Positions 47,252 to 55,619 of a stretch of 64,000 bases of DNA are shown in pieces. The notes below the pieces were generated by a model, which had not been told where the DNA came from, searched no databases, and saw nothing but the letters and a program-made list of their open reading frames with translations. The number at the start of each line of letters is the position of its first letter. The first letter of the stretch is position 1. Source of the stretch: Desulfovibrio ferrophilus (GTDB lineage Bacteria; Desulfobacterota; Desulfovibrionia; Desulfovibrionales; Desulfovibrionaceae); NCBI RefSeq assembly GCF_003966735.1, contig NZ_AP017378.1, positions 2,624,905 to 2,688,904 of the forward strand, written 5' to 3'. A program made the translations under genes and the position numbers.

Positions 47252-47677
47252 GGCGTTTCCTTCCGCTCTGAGCGGTGCCGGGAGTCCTCTAAGTGTCCAC
47301 TATGGGAAGAAAATGCACCCGATGTCAACACCACGAAAATCCGAGGAAAACACTCGGAACGTCTTCCTGCACAAGACAATTCCAACCTGATCTTCCCTGT
47401 TGGAAGGCAACCCGCCGATCCTGACCCTGTGGTGCTTCTGATCTTTTCTGAAATATCCAACATTTCCAGATGGTCATACAGCTCGATAAAATCTTGTCAG
47501 ACAAGACAAATCTTGTGGAGCAAGACATATTTTCCCCTGTTCCCCAAGGGGAATGAAGGAACACTTTGGCTAAAACCCCCCGAAAAGACGGACAATTCCA
47601 ACGACGGGTACGCTTCTTGTTCTAGAGAGGTTGTCACGCCCGTTGCGGGCGAGGCGCAGGCAGATGCGGAGAGAATC
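47252..47677. promoter_or_regulatory. divergent promoter region between hybrid kinase and hdr locus, with repeated inverted repeats
   Basis: Three sites fit TCTT(G/C)-N5-CAAGA: 47362-47376 (one arm mismatch), 47492-47506 (TCTTGTCAGACAAGA) and 47511-47525. The last two start 19 bases apart. A 12-mer GACAATTCCAAC occurs at 47375-47386 and 47591-47602. A palindrome TTCCCCAAGGGGAA lies at 47540-47553. The layout suggests binding sites for a dimeric regulator controlling one or both divergent operons. No clear sigma-54 or sigma-70 hexamers could be fixed by eye. Confidence 0.6.
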
Positions 47678-47947
47678 GTGACGCGCAGGCGCTGGGACCC
47701 CAACATCAAGGCCGAAGTCGTGCTTCAGGGGATCAAGGGCACCCCGGTGTCGATCCTGTGCGAGCGCTACGGCATCTGCCCCAGCCAGTACTACAAATGG
47801 CAGGACAAGCTGACTACGGGCCTGCCCCGGCTGTTTGAAGACGGGCGCAAGGCCCGCACCCAGGCCGACCTGCGGCGCGAAAATGCGCGACTCAAGAGAC
47901 TCGTCGGCGAACTGACCCTGGCTCTGGCCGAACACTCGACCAGATAA
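47678..47947 (+). CDS. small HTH protein of the IS3-type transposase OrfA family, head of the hdr locus
   Basis: From the GTG at 47678 (CGGAGAG 5' of it) the product is 89 residues: RRRWDPNIKAEVVLQGIKGT, VSILCERYGICPSQYYKWQD, then a leucine-zipper-like LRRENARLKRLVGELTLAL. This matches the HTH of IS3/IS911 OrfA proteins. There is no OrfB, no terminal inverted repeats and no target duplication around it, and hdrA starts 24 bases downstream on the same strand. It may be a captured DNA-binding protein acting as a local regulator, or the remnant of an insertion sequence. Longer upstream in-frame starts are possible but lack a better ribosome site. Confidence 0.65.
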   Translation: MTRRRWDPNIKAEVVLQGIKGTPVSILCERYGICPSQYYKWQDKLTTGLPRLFEDGRKARTQADLRRENARLKRLVGELTLALAEHSTR

Positions 47948-47971
47948 CCGGGCAGCCCAAGGAGGAAGACC

Positions 47972-49969
47972 ATGGCCAACCGAATCGGTGTCTATGTCTG
48001 TCACTGCGGAACCAACATCGCGGGCAAGGTGGACAGTGAAGGCGTGGCCGAATTCGCCCAGAGTCTGCCGGGTGTAATCATCTCCCGCGACTACAAGTTC
48101 ATGTGCTCGGACCCTGGGCAGGACATGATCATCGATGACATCCGCGACTATGGCGTGAACCGGGTTGTGGTGGCATCATGTTCGCCCCGGCTGCATGAGA
48201 AGACCTTCCAGAAGGCCTGTGCCCGCGCTGGGCTGAATCCCTATTTTTTCCAGATGACCTGCATCCGGGAGCACTGCTCCTGGGTCACCGAGGATCCCGT
48301 GGAAGCCACCTTGAAGGCCAAGCATCTTGTGGCCGCAGCCGTGGCTCGAGTGAACTGGCATCAGGAACTGCATTCACGCGAAGTGCCCGTGACCCCGGAC
48401 GTGATGGTGGTCGGTGGCGGCATCGCGGGCATCCAGGCCGCCCTGGACGTGGCTCGCTCGGGTCACCGGGTGCACCTGGTGGAACGTGCACCGTCCATTG
48501 GCGGGCACATGGCCCAGTTCGACAAGACATTCCCCACCCTGGACTGTGCAGCCTGTATCTCCACACCGAAGATGGTGGCCGTGGCTCAGGACCCAAACAT
48601 CAACCTCATGACCTGGTCCGAAGTCACCAATGTCGAAGGCTTTGTGGGCAACTACAAGGTCACGGTCAACAAGAAGCCCCGTTATGTGGATGCGGACCTC
48701 TGCACCGGCTGTGGTCTGTGCCTGGAAAAATGTCCCACAAAGGTGGACTCAGTTTTTGAGGAAGGCATGGCCAAGCGTCGTGCCATCTATCGCAATTCCC
48801 CCCAGAGCGTACCCGGGACTCCGGTCATCGACGCCGACCACTGCCGCGTCCTGAACGGCAAGAAGTGCGGTGTCTGCCAAAAGTTCTGTCCATCCGGCGC
48901 CATTGATTTCGATCAGACCGAACAGAGCCTGGACCTGGAAGTAGGGAGCATCATCCTGGCCACGGGCTACGACGCCATGGACCCCACCCCGCTGACCCAA
49001 TACGGATTCGGGCGCTACCCCGAGGTTTACACCGCCCTGCAGTTCGAACGTCTGAACAATGCCGTGGGCCCCACGGGTGGCAAGATCGTCATGAAAAACG
49101 GTCAGGCCCCGAAGAGCGTAGGCATCCTGCATTGCATCGGCAGCCGCGACGTCAACCATCATGAATACTGTTCACGGGTCTGCTGCATGTATGCCCTCAA
49201 GTACGACCATCTGCTCAAGGACAAGGTGGGGCACGACACCCAAGTCTACAATTTCTACATCGACCTCAGATGTTTTGGAAAGGGCTACGAGGAATTTCTG
49301 ACCCGCGTGCAGAAGGAAGGCGTGACCTTTATCCGGGGCCGTCCCTCGGAGATCCGCCAACGCGACGACGGCAAGCTCTTGATCATTGCCGAAGACACCC
49401 TTTCTGCCCAGTTGTTGGAAGTTCCCGTGGACATGGCCATCCTTTGCACCGCCATGGAGACCCGCCACGACACCCCTGAAGTGGCCCGCATCTTCGGCGT
49501 GTCCCAAGGCCGCGACGGCTTCTTCCTGGAAGAGCATCCCAAGCTAGGGCCGGTCTCCACGGCCACGGATGGCATCTTCCTGGGGGGCAGTTGTCAGGGG
49601 CCCAAGGACATTCCTGACGCGGTCGCCCATGCCTCGGGTGCGGCGGCCCAGTCTCTGGCCATGGCCGCGCGCGGCACCGTGGAGGTCTCACCCACCACGT
49701 CCTACATCGACCCGGACATCTGCATCGGCTGCAAGGCCTGTATCGGGCTGTGCGCCTACTCGGCCATCGAATTCGACAACCGCCGGGGAGTCTCCGTGGT
49801 CAACGAGGCCATGTGCAAGGGCTGCGGCAGTTGTGCCGGGCATTGCCCCAGCGGGGCGGCCCAGATCAAACATTTTACCGAACGCCAGGTCTTCTCGGAA
49901 CTGGAAGGTCTGCTGGACGAGGTTCCCGCTGTACAGGAGCCAACAGAAGCGCCCGCCGCACAGTCGTGA
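47972..49969 (+). CDS. hdrA: HdrA-like FAD/iron-sulfur protein (heterodisulfide reductase subunit A)
   Basis: The 665-residue protein has the full HdrA architecture. The N-terminal cluster domain shows VCHCGTN (Cys10, Cys12), Cys45 and SCSPRLHEKTF (Cys70). The thioredoxin-reductase-like FAD domain has VVGGGIAGIQAALDVA and TLDCAACISTPKM. An inserted ferredoxin has CTGCGLCLEKCP and CGVCQKFCP, and a C-terminal ferredoxin has CIGCKACIGLC and CKGCGSCAGHCP. HdrA is the flavin-based electron-bifurcating centre of Hdr complexes. AAGGAGG precedes the ATG. It is followed by mvhD and an FrhB-like gene. This copy has no receiver-like insert between the inserted ferredoxin and LEVGSIILATG, a useful contrast to the second HdrA. 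Confidence 0.93.
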   Translation: MANRIGVYVCHCGTNIAGKVDSEGVAEFAQSLPGVIISRDYKFMCSDPGQDMIIDDIRDYGVNRVVVASCSPRLHEKTFQKACARAGLNPYFFQMTCIREHCSWVTEDPVEATLKAKHLVAAAVARVNWHQELHSREVPVTPDVMVVGGGIAGIQAALDVARSGHRVHLVERAPSIGGHMAQFDKTFPTLDCAACISTPKMVAVAQDPNINLMTWSEVTNVEGFVGNYKVTVNKKPRYVDADLCTGCGLCLEKCPTKVDSVFEEGMAKRRAIYRNSPQSVPGTPVIDADHCRVLNGKKCGVCQKFCPSGAIDFDQTEQSLDLEVGSIILATGYDAMDPTPLTQYGFGRYPEVYTALQFERLNNAVGPTGGKIVMKNGQAPKSVGILHCIGSRDVNHHEYCSRVCCMYALKYDHLLKDKVGHDTQVYNFYIDLRCFGKGYEEFLTRVQKEGVTFIRGRPSEIRQRDDGKLLIIAEDTLSAQLLEVPVDMAILCTAMETRHDTPEVARIFGVSQGRDGFFLEEHPKLGPVSTATDGIFLGGSCQGPKDIPDAVAHASGAAAQSLAMAARGTVEVSPTTSYIDPDICIGCKACIGLCAYSAIEFDNRRGVSVVNEAMCKGCGSCAGHCPSGAAQIKHFTERQVFSELEGLLDEVPAVQEPTEAPAAQS

Positions 49970-49999
49970 GGCTAACCGAAGACGACCAAGGAGAAACCC

Positions 50000-50422
50000 A
50001 TGGGATCCTTTGAACCAACCATCGTGGCCTTTGTCTGCAACTGGTGCACCTACACCGCGGCGGACCTGGCGGGAACCTCCCGCATGGTCCAGCCGCCCAA
50101 CCTGAAGCTGATCCGCATGATGTGCACCGGCATGGTGGACCCCAAGTACGTAATCAAGGCCCTGCTCGCCGGAGCCGATGCCGTACTCATCAGCGGCTGC
50201 CATCCGGGTGACTGCCACTACATCAACGGCAACTACAAGGCCCGGCGGCGGGTGAAGCTCCTGAAGGAGTTGCTGACCCAGTTCGGCATCGACGAACGCC
50301 GGGTCAAGCTGACCTGGATCGGAGCCAGCGAGGGTAACGAATTCGCCGAAACCGTCAATGATCTGGTGGCGGAAGTCCGGGCTCTGGGGCCTGGCGAAGC
50401 CAGGCAGTCAGCCATTCTCTGA
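50000..50422 (+). CDS. mvhD: MvhD-family iron-sulfur protein
   Basis: The 140-residue protein shows the MvhD cysteine pattern (FVCNWCTYTAADLAG, RMMCTGMVDP, SGCHPGDCHYINGN), expected to carry one [2Fe-2S] cluster. In methanogens MvhD links the hydrogenase to HdrA; in bacteria it can link HdrA to other dehydrogenases. It lies 30 bases after hdrA and 16 before the FrhB-like gene, with AAGGAG in front. No hydrogenase subunit is encoded near, so it probably transfers electrons from the FrhB-like protein or an external partner to HdrA. Confidence 0.93.
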   Translation: MGSFEPTIVAFVCNWCTYTAADLAGTSRMVQPPNLKLIRMMCTGMVDPKYVIKALLAGADAVLISGCHPGDCHYINGNYKARRRVKLLKELLTQFGIDERRVKLTWIGASEGNEFAETVNDLVAEVRALGPGEARQSAIL

Positions 50423-50438
50423 CCGGGAGGGAGGAATC

Positions 50439-51584
50439 ATGGCAACCACAGCACGAATCGAAGTCGGACCCGACGGCCCCCTGCGCGCTATCCAGGGCCT
50501 GCTCGTCCAGCTTCTGGAACAGAACGAGGCAACGGCGGTGCTCACGCCCCGTCACATGCCCCTCAAGGGAACAGTCATGCCCGCCCTGATCAGCGACCCC
50601 GCCGAAATGGACCAGGCCGACCCCTTGTCCCCGGCCTTTCCGCTGAACGCAGCCAAAATGGTCTCGCGCCTGACCAAGGGCTCCGGCGGCAAACCTGTTG
50701 CCGCCGTACTCAGACCCTGCGAAATCAGGGCTTTCATCGAACTGGTCAAGCTCAACCAGGGCAGCATGGACAACGTCCTGCTCGTGGGGGTCGACTGCAT
50801 GGGCGCGCTGACCAATATCGACAATCAGCAATACTCCACCCAGGGCGAACCCAAGGCCATGAGCGAGCTGTTCATGCGCCAGGCCCTGGAGGGCCAGACC
50901 GAGATGAGCGGGTTCACCGTGGCCAAGGCCTGCCAGGCCTGCGAACACCCCGTGCCCGAAGGCGCGGACCTAATCCTGGGCCTGTTCGGATCGGACCCGG
51001 GCAAGGAAATCCAACTTATCGCGAACACCGCTCGCGGGGAGGGCATCCTGACCCGCATGAACTACTCCGACGCGCCGATCAACGGTGCGCGCGACAAGGC
51101 CATCAGCCAGGCCATCGCCAAGCGCGAGGCCTTCCGCGACGCCATGTTCGAAGTCACACGCGCAGCCACGGACACCCTGTCCGGACTGGCCGAACACCTG
51201 TCGTCCTGCATCAATTGCTACAACTGCCGGGCGGCCTGCCCTGTCTGTTACTGCAAGGAATGCGTCTTCCTGACCGATGTCTTCGACTACAAGCCCGATC
51301 AGTACATCGGCTGGGCCGAGAAGCACGGCTCCCTGAAGATGCCCACGGACACGGTCTTCTTCCATCTGACACGGCTGGCGCACATGAGCACCTCGTGCGT
51401 GGGTTGTGGGCAATGCTCCAATGCCTGCCCCAACAACGTGCCAGTAATGGAGTTGTTCCGCACCGTATCCCACAAGACGCAACAGGCCTTTGGCTATATG
51501 CCGGGCATGAACCCGGACGAAGCTCCGCCCATGACCGTGTTCCGCGAGGATGAATTCGCAGAAGTCACAGGTGGATCGCACTAA
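50439..51584 (+). CDS. FrhB/FdhB-like flavin iron-sulfur protein with C-terminal ferredoxin
   Basis: The protein of about 381 residues resembles the coenzyme F420 hydrogenase/dehydrogenase beta family (VAAVLRPCEIRAFIELVKLN, LLVGVDCMG) and ends in a two-cluster ferredoxin-type module (CINCYNCRAACPVCYCKEC; CVGCGQCSNACP). Family members bind FAD and exchange electrons with F420, NAD(P)H or ferredoxin. Because F420 is unusual in this group, a nicotinamide or another carrier is more likely, but this is inference. GGGAGGGAGG precedes the ATG at 50439. It is the best candidate in this locus for the electron-input module. Confidence 0.87.
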   Translation: MATTARIEVGPDGPLRAIQGLLVQLLEQNEATAVLTPRHMPLKGTVMPALISDPAEMDQADPLSPAFPLNAAKMVSRLTKGSGGKPVAAVLRPCEIRAFIELVKLNQGSMDNVLLVGVDCMGALTNIDNQQYSTQGEPKAMSELFMRQALEGQTEMSGFTVAKACQACEHPVPEGADLILGLFGSDPGKEIQLIANTARGEGILTRMNYSDAPINGARDKAISQAIAKREAFRDAMFEVTRAATDTLSGLAEHLSSCINCYNCRAACPVCYCKECVFLTDVFDYKPDQYIGWAEKHGSLKMPTDTVFFHLTRLAHMSTSCVGCGQCSNACPNNVPVMELFRTVSHKTQQAFGYMPGMNPDEAPPMTVFREDEFAEVTGGSH

Positions 51585-51609
51585 AGGATAGAACCCCAGG
51601 GGGGGCACC

Positions 51610-54600
51610 ATGAACAGGAAGCACTATGCAGCATTGGTGGTCGGCGCGGGCATCGCGGGGATTCGCTCCGCGCTGGATCTGGCCGAATCCGGGCACAAGG
51701 TGGCACTCATCGACAAGCGCCCCGGCATCGGCGGCATCCTGACGCAGCTGGATCATCAGTTTCCCAGCGACCATTGCGGTATGTGCAAGATGCTGCCCCT
51801 GACCAGCCGGGATTCCTCCAGCCAGTTCTGCATGCGCAAGGGGCTGTTCCACAAGAACATCGATATTCTTACCGGAACCGAACTGGCCTCGCTGACCGGT
51901 GACCCCGGAAAGTTCCGGGCAACCCTCAAGCAGCATTCCTCCTTTGTTAACCCCGAGCGCTGCATCAGTTGCGGTGAATGCGCCAAGGTCTGCCCGGTCT
52001 CCGTACCCAGCGAATTCAACGCGGGACTCTCTCAGCGCACGGCCATCCATCTGCCCGTGCCCCACGCCATCCCCAACCACTACGTGGTGGACCTGGAACG
52101 CTGCACCCGCTGCCGGGCCTGCTTCGAGGCCTGCCCCACCGGGGCCGTGGACTTCAAGGACGACGCTCGCCCGGATTTCAACGTCCTGGCTGCTGCAGGT
52201 AAGAGCATCGGCCAGCAACTGACAGGCTGGTGCGACAAGCTGCATCTGCCTGCTTCCCTGGCTGAAACAACCGACAAGGCCCGTGAACTGTTGGAAAGCA
52301 CACCCATGCGGCTCTTGCTGTTGGACCTGACCACCCCGGATATCGACCACGAAAAGGTCATGCGCCGCGGACTGGAACTCTACCCGGATCTGCGGGTCAT
52401 TCTGATCATCGATCCCGACCAGCAGGACCTGGCCGAGCGTCTGTTGGATGAAGGGGCACGTGACTATCTGGTCACCCCTCTTGCCGCACAGGTCAAACGT
52501 TGGCTGGACAAGATCTACATCCGCATGATGTCCGACAACAGGCATGAGCTGGAGGTGGGGTCCGTGGTCCTGGCGGGCGGATTCGAATGCTTCGATCCGG
52601 CCGAGGGAGGACAGCTCTGGGGCTACGGAACCATACCCGGCGTGATGACCGCCGTGGAATTCGAGCGCCTGTGCTCGGGCACCGGCCCTTCGGGCGGACA
52701 ACTGTTGCGACCGGATGGAAAGCCCGCCCGCAAGATTGGCTGGTTGCAATGCGTGGGTAGCCGTGACGTGAATCGCAACGCGGATTTCTGCTCGTCCATC
52801 TGCTGCATGTTCGCCATCAAGGAGGCCATGCTGGCCAAGCGCATGAGCAAAGGCGAGGCCGAAACCACCATCTTCTACATGGATATGCGCACCTACGGAA
52901 AGGATTTTCAGCGCTACCGGGACCGTGCCGAACAGGAACAGGGCGTGCGCTTCATACGCACCCGCCTGCATTCCATTGAGGCCGACCCGAATGTGGACGG
53001 CGTGCCCGTGCGCTATGTGGATGACAAGGGCGAACTGCAAACCGAAGTCTTCGATCTGTTCGTGCTTTCCACCGGGGCCAGACCCCCGGCAAAGATGGCC
53101 GAACTGGCCGAGGCTGCGGACATCGAAACCCTGGACACCGGCTTTGCCCTGACCGGCGAATTCCAGCCCGCGCGCACCTCGCGCCTGGGTGTATTTGCCG
53201 CCGGCGCCTTTGGTCAGCCCAAGGACATTGCCGACTCCGTCATCCAGGCCGGAGCTGCATCTCTGGGCGCTGCCAGAACCTACAAGATTCACTCCCCCCC
53301 GCGTGAGGAACAGCCCGAGCCCATTCCCGAATATCGGGATGTCACGCGAGAGGAGCCCAGGATGCTCATCGCCCTGTGCACGGACTGCCCGACTCTGACG
53401 GCCAATGTGGATATGGAATCCCTGGCTACCAAGCTGGGAGGGCTGTCCACGGTGGTCCATGTGGCTTCCATCAGCAACGCCTGTGGCGGCGCTGGCTGGG
53501 GTGAAATCCAAACTCTGGCCGAAAAGCATCTGCCCAACCGCATCCTGATCGGGGCCTGCATGCCCTACGCCTATGTCCCCCGACTGCGGGAGCTGGGCGC
53601 ACGCATCGCCCTTGATCCGGCCTTCATGGACGTGGTGGATATCTACACCCCGACCTTCCCCGGAGCCATGGAGTCCGGCGACGCTCTGGAGCGCGAGGTT
53701 TACACCTCCCTGACCATGGCCGCCGTTCGCCTGGCCGATGCCGACCCCTCGCCCCTGCTCGGCAAGTCACCCGTGGTGCCGCGGGCCCTGATTGTGGGCG
53801 GCGGATTGGGTGGCATGACCTCGGCCATGGCTCTGGCGGACCAGGACTACGAAGTCTGTCTGGTGGAACGCACTGAACATCTGGGCGGTCTAGCCATGAA
53901 CGTCCACTCCACTCTTGGCGGCGGCGATGCCCGCGGCTTCATGGAAGACCTGGTGGATCAGGTGGAGCGACACCCCAACATCAAGACCTTCATGAACTCA
54001 CGCATCATGCTCTCCATGGGCCGGGCCGGACGCTTCATGAGCGCCGTGGCCGCAGACGAGGGCACAGCCGTGACCCTGGAACACGGGGTCACCATCCTGG
54101 CCACGGGCGGACGAGAGGTCATGCCCGATTCCTACGGCTACCGGGTGCACAAGACCGTGCTCAGACAGAGCGAATTGGAGGCCGGACTGAACGATGGTTC
54201 CTTGGACACTGGGGCACTCTCGGGTGTGGCCATGATCCAGTGCGTTGAATCACGCGAGGAACCTCGCAACTATTGCTCGCGAGTCTGTTGTGCCTCGGCA
54301 CTGAAGAACGCCTTGACCCTCAAGGAACGCAACCCGGATCTGCCGGTCTACGTCTTCTACCGCGACATCATGAGCTACGGCTTTACCGAACGCTTCTTCA
54401 CCGAGGCCCGCAAGAAGGGCGTGATCTTCATCCGCTACGAGCCCACGGACAAGCCCCGGGTGACTTTCGATGACGAGCATCGACCCACAATCACGGCAAC
54501 GGACCCCATCCTCGGGCGCGATATCGCCATCACCACGGACCTGCTGGTGCTCTCCGTGGGCATTGACCCCGCCGGCACAGAAAACATGTCTGAGATCTTC

Positions 54601-55035
54601 AGTGTGGAACGCAATCGCGACGGATTCTTCCAGGAAGCCGAATCCAAGTGGCGCCCCGTGGAGTTCCTGCGCCAAGGCATCTTCCTGTGCGGGGTCTGTT
54701 CCAGCCCGCGCAACATGTCCGAAACCATTGCCTCGGCCAAGGCCGCTGCCAGTCGCGCCATGCGCATCCTCTCGCAGGAGACCGTTATCGGGGGGCGCAT
54801 CAAGGCCGAGGTTCGCGCCAGCCTGTGCTCCACCTGCGGACGCTGTGTGCCCGCCTGCCCCTACGGAGCGAGATCTCTGGACCTTGAAGCAGGAGTGGCC
54901 GTGGTGGATGAACTGCTCTGCCAGGGCTGTGGCTCATGCGCAGCAGTCTGTCCTAACAGCGCAAGTGTACTCACCGGATTCAAGGACGGTCAGGTCATGC
55001 GTGAAATCGACGCGGCCCTGTCCGCCCTGAACTGA
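51610..55035 (+). CDS. hdrA: double HdrA-like protein with an inserted receiver-like domain
   Basis: The 1141-residue protein is two HdrA-like units in tandem. Unit 1 has FAD site LVVGAGIAGIRSALDLAESG (about 9-28), ferredoxin clusters at Cys118/121/124/128 and Cys165/168/171/175, then residues 186-312, which are absent from the 665-residue HdrA, then LEVGSVVLAGG and CSSICCMFAIKEA. The insert reads as a CheY-like fold: NVLAAAGK, LLLLDLTTPDID (Asp239), DLRVILIIDPD, GARDYLVTPL (Thr289 where Lys is usual). Unit 2 has an HdrA N-terminal domain (LCTDCPTLTANVDME), FAD site LIVGGGLGGMTSAM (about 728), no inserted ferredoxin, and C-terminal clusters near 1073-1115. It is co-transcribed with hdrC and hdrB. 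Confidence 0.9.
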   Translation: MNRKHYAALVVGAGIAGIRSALDLAESGHKVALIDKRPGIGGILTQLDHQFPSDHCGMCKMLPLTSRDSSSQFCMRKGLFHKNIDILTGTELASLTGDPGKFRATLKQHSSFVNPERCISCGECAKVCPVSVPSEFNAGLSQRTAIHLPVPHAIPNHYVVDLERCTRCRACFEACPTGAVDFKDDARPDFNVLAAAGKSIGQQLTGWCDKLHLPASLAETTDKARELLESTPMRLLLLDLTTPDIDHEKVMRRGLELYPDLRVILIIDPDQQDLAERLLDEGARDYLVTPLAAQVKRWLDKIYIRMMSDNRHELEVGSVVLAGGFECFDPAEGGQLWGYGTIPGVMTAVEFERLCSGTGPSGGQLLRPDGKPARKIGWLQCVGSRDVNRNADFCSSICCMFAIKEAMLAKRMSKGEAETTIFYMDMRTYGKDFQRYRDRAEQEQGVRFIRTRLHSIEADPNVDGVPVRYVDDKGELQTEVFDLFVLSTGARPPAKMAELAEAADIETLDTGFALTGEFQPARTSRLGVFAAGAFGQPKDIADSVIQAGAASLGAARTYKIHSPPREEQPEPIPEYRDVTREEPRMLIALCTDCPTLTANVDMESLATKLGGLSTVVHVASISNACGGAGWGEIQTLAEKHLPNRILIGACMPYAYVPRLRELGARIALDPAFMDVVDIYTPTFPGAMESGDALEREVYTSLTMAAVRLADADPSPLLGKSPVVPRALIVGGGLGGMTSAMALADQDYEVCLVERTEHLGGLAMNVHSTLGGGDARGFMEDLVDQVERHPNIKTFMNSRIMLSMGRAGRFMSAVAADEGTAVTLEHGVTILATGGREVMPDSYGYRVHKTVLRQSELEAGLNDGSLDTGALSGVAMIQCVESREEPRNYCSRVCCASALKNALTLKERNPDLPVYVFYRDIMSYGFTERFFTEARKKGVIFIRYEPTDKPRVTFDDEHRPTITATDPILGRDIAITTDLLVLSVGIDPAGTENMSEIFSVERNRDGFFQEAESKWRPVEFLRQGIFLCGVCSSPRNMSETIASAKAAASRAMRILSQETVIGGRIKAEVRASLCSTCGRCVPACPYGARSLDLEAGVAVVDELLCQGCGSCAAVCPNSASVLTGFKDGQVMREIDAALSALN
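52174..52524 (+). other. CheY-like receiver domain embedded in the double HdrA (residues about 189-305)
   Basis: Five alternating strand/helix segments follow the receiver plan: NVLAAAGKSIGQQLTGW, PASLAETTDKARELLE, MRLLLLDLTTPDIDHEKVMR, DLRVILIIDPDQQDLAERLL, GARDYLVTPLAAQVKRWLDK. The strand-3 Asp (Asp239) is kept, but the N-terminal acidic pair is Ala and the strand-5 Lys is Thr289. Confidence 0.7.
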
Positions 55036-55052
55036 GACCCAGGAGGCAAACC

Positions 55053-55619
55053 ATGACCCGGACAGCGATCCCCGTCACTCACCAGGCCGACAGCGACATT
55101 GCCCCGGTGCGCGAAATGGTGAGCGCCTGCATGCAATGCGGGACGTGCAGTGCATCGTGCCCCAATGCCGAGGCCATGGACATGACGCCCCGACGCATGT
55201 GGCGCCTGACACTGCTGGGCCAGCAGGACAAGGTCTTCGACAGCACAACCTTCTGGATGTGTTCCAACTGCTACTCGTGCAGCCTGCGCTGCCCGCGCGG
55301 TCTGCCTCTGACCCGAGCCATGAACGCCTTAAAGCGCATCGCAGCCCAACACGGTGATAAGGGCCTGGCCCGCAAGGGAGCCTTCTACCACACGTTCATG
55401 GACAATGTGCGGCGCCACGGACGAGTCCAGGAAACCGAGCTGATGCAACGCTGGATGATGACCATGAAGAGCCCCGCCCTGGCCCTGCAATTCGCACCTC
55501 TGGGCCTGAAGCTGATGGGCAAGGGCAAGGTGCACCTGACCGCCCCGGCATCATCCCAGGAAGGCAGACTGGAGCCATTGTTCCAAAAGGCCGCCGAAAT
55601 GGAGGGCCGCCATGAGTAA
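55053..55619 (+). CDS. hdrC: heterodisulfide reductase subunit C-like iron-sulfur protein
   Basis: The 188-residue protein has two [4Fe-4S] motifs of the HdrC type, CMQCGTCSASCPN and CSNCYSCSLRCPRG, in the N-terminal half, followed by a helical C-terminus (ARKGAFYHTFMDNVRRHGRV). HdrC passes electrons from HdrA to HdrB. AGGAGG precedes the ATG. The gene overlaps hdrB by 8 bases. No membrane anchor is seen, so the complex is soluble. Confidence 0.94.
   Translation: MTRTAIPVTHQADSDIAPVREMVSACMQCGTCSASCPNAEAMDMTPRRMWRLTLLGQQDKVFDSTTFWMCSNCYSCSLRCPRGLPLTRAMNALKRIAAQHGDKGLARKGAFYHTFMDNVRRHGRVQETELMQRWMMTMKSPALALQFAPLGLKLMGKGKVHLTAPASSQEGRLEPLFQKAAEMEGRHE

Noticed and set aside
47678-47947. A complete insertion sequence at the head of the hdr locus
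   Set aside because: Only an OrfA-like gene is present, with no OrfB, terminal inverted repeats or target duplication, so at most it is a remnant or a captured gene.
51565-53529. Long minus-strand open frame across the double HdrA gene
   Set aside because: The plus-strand protein has multiple conserved cluster motifs throughout. The antisense frame lacks any domain or ribosome site.
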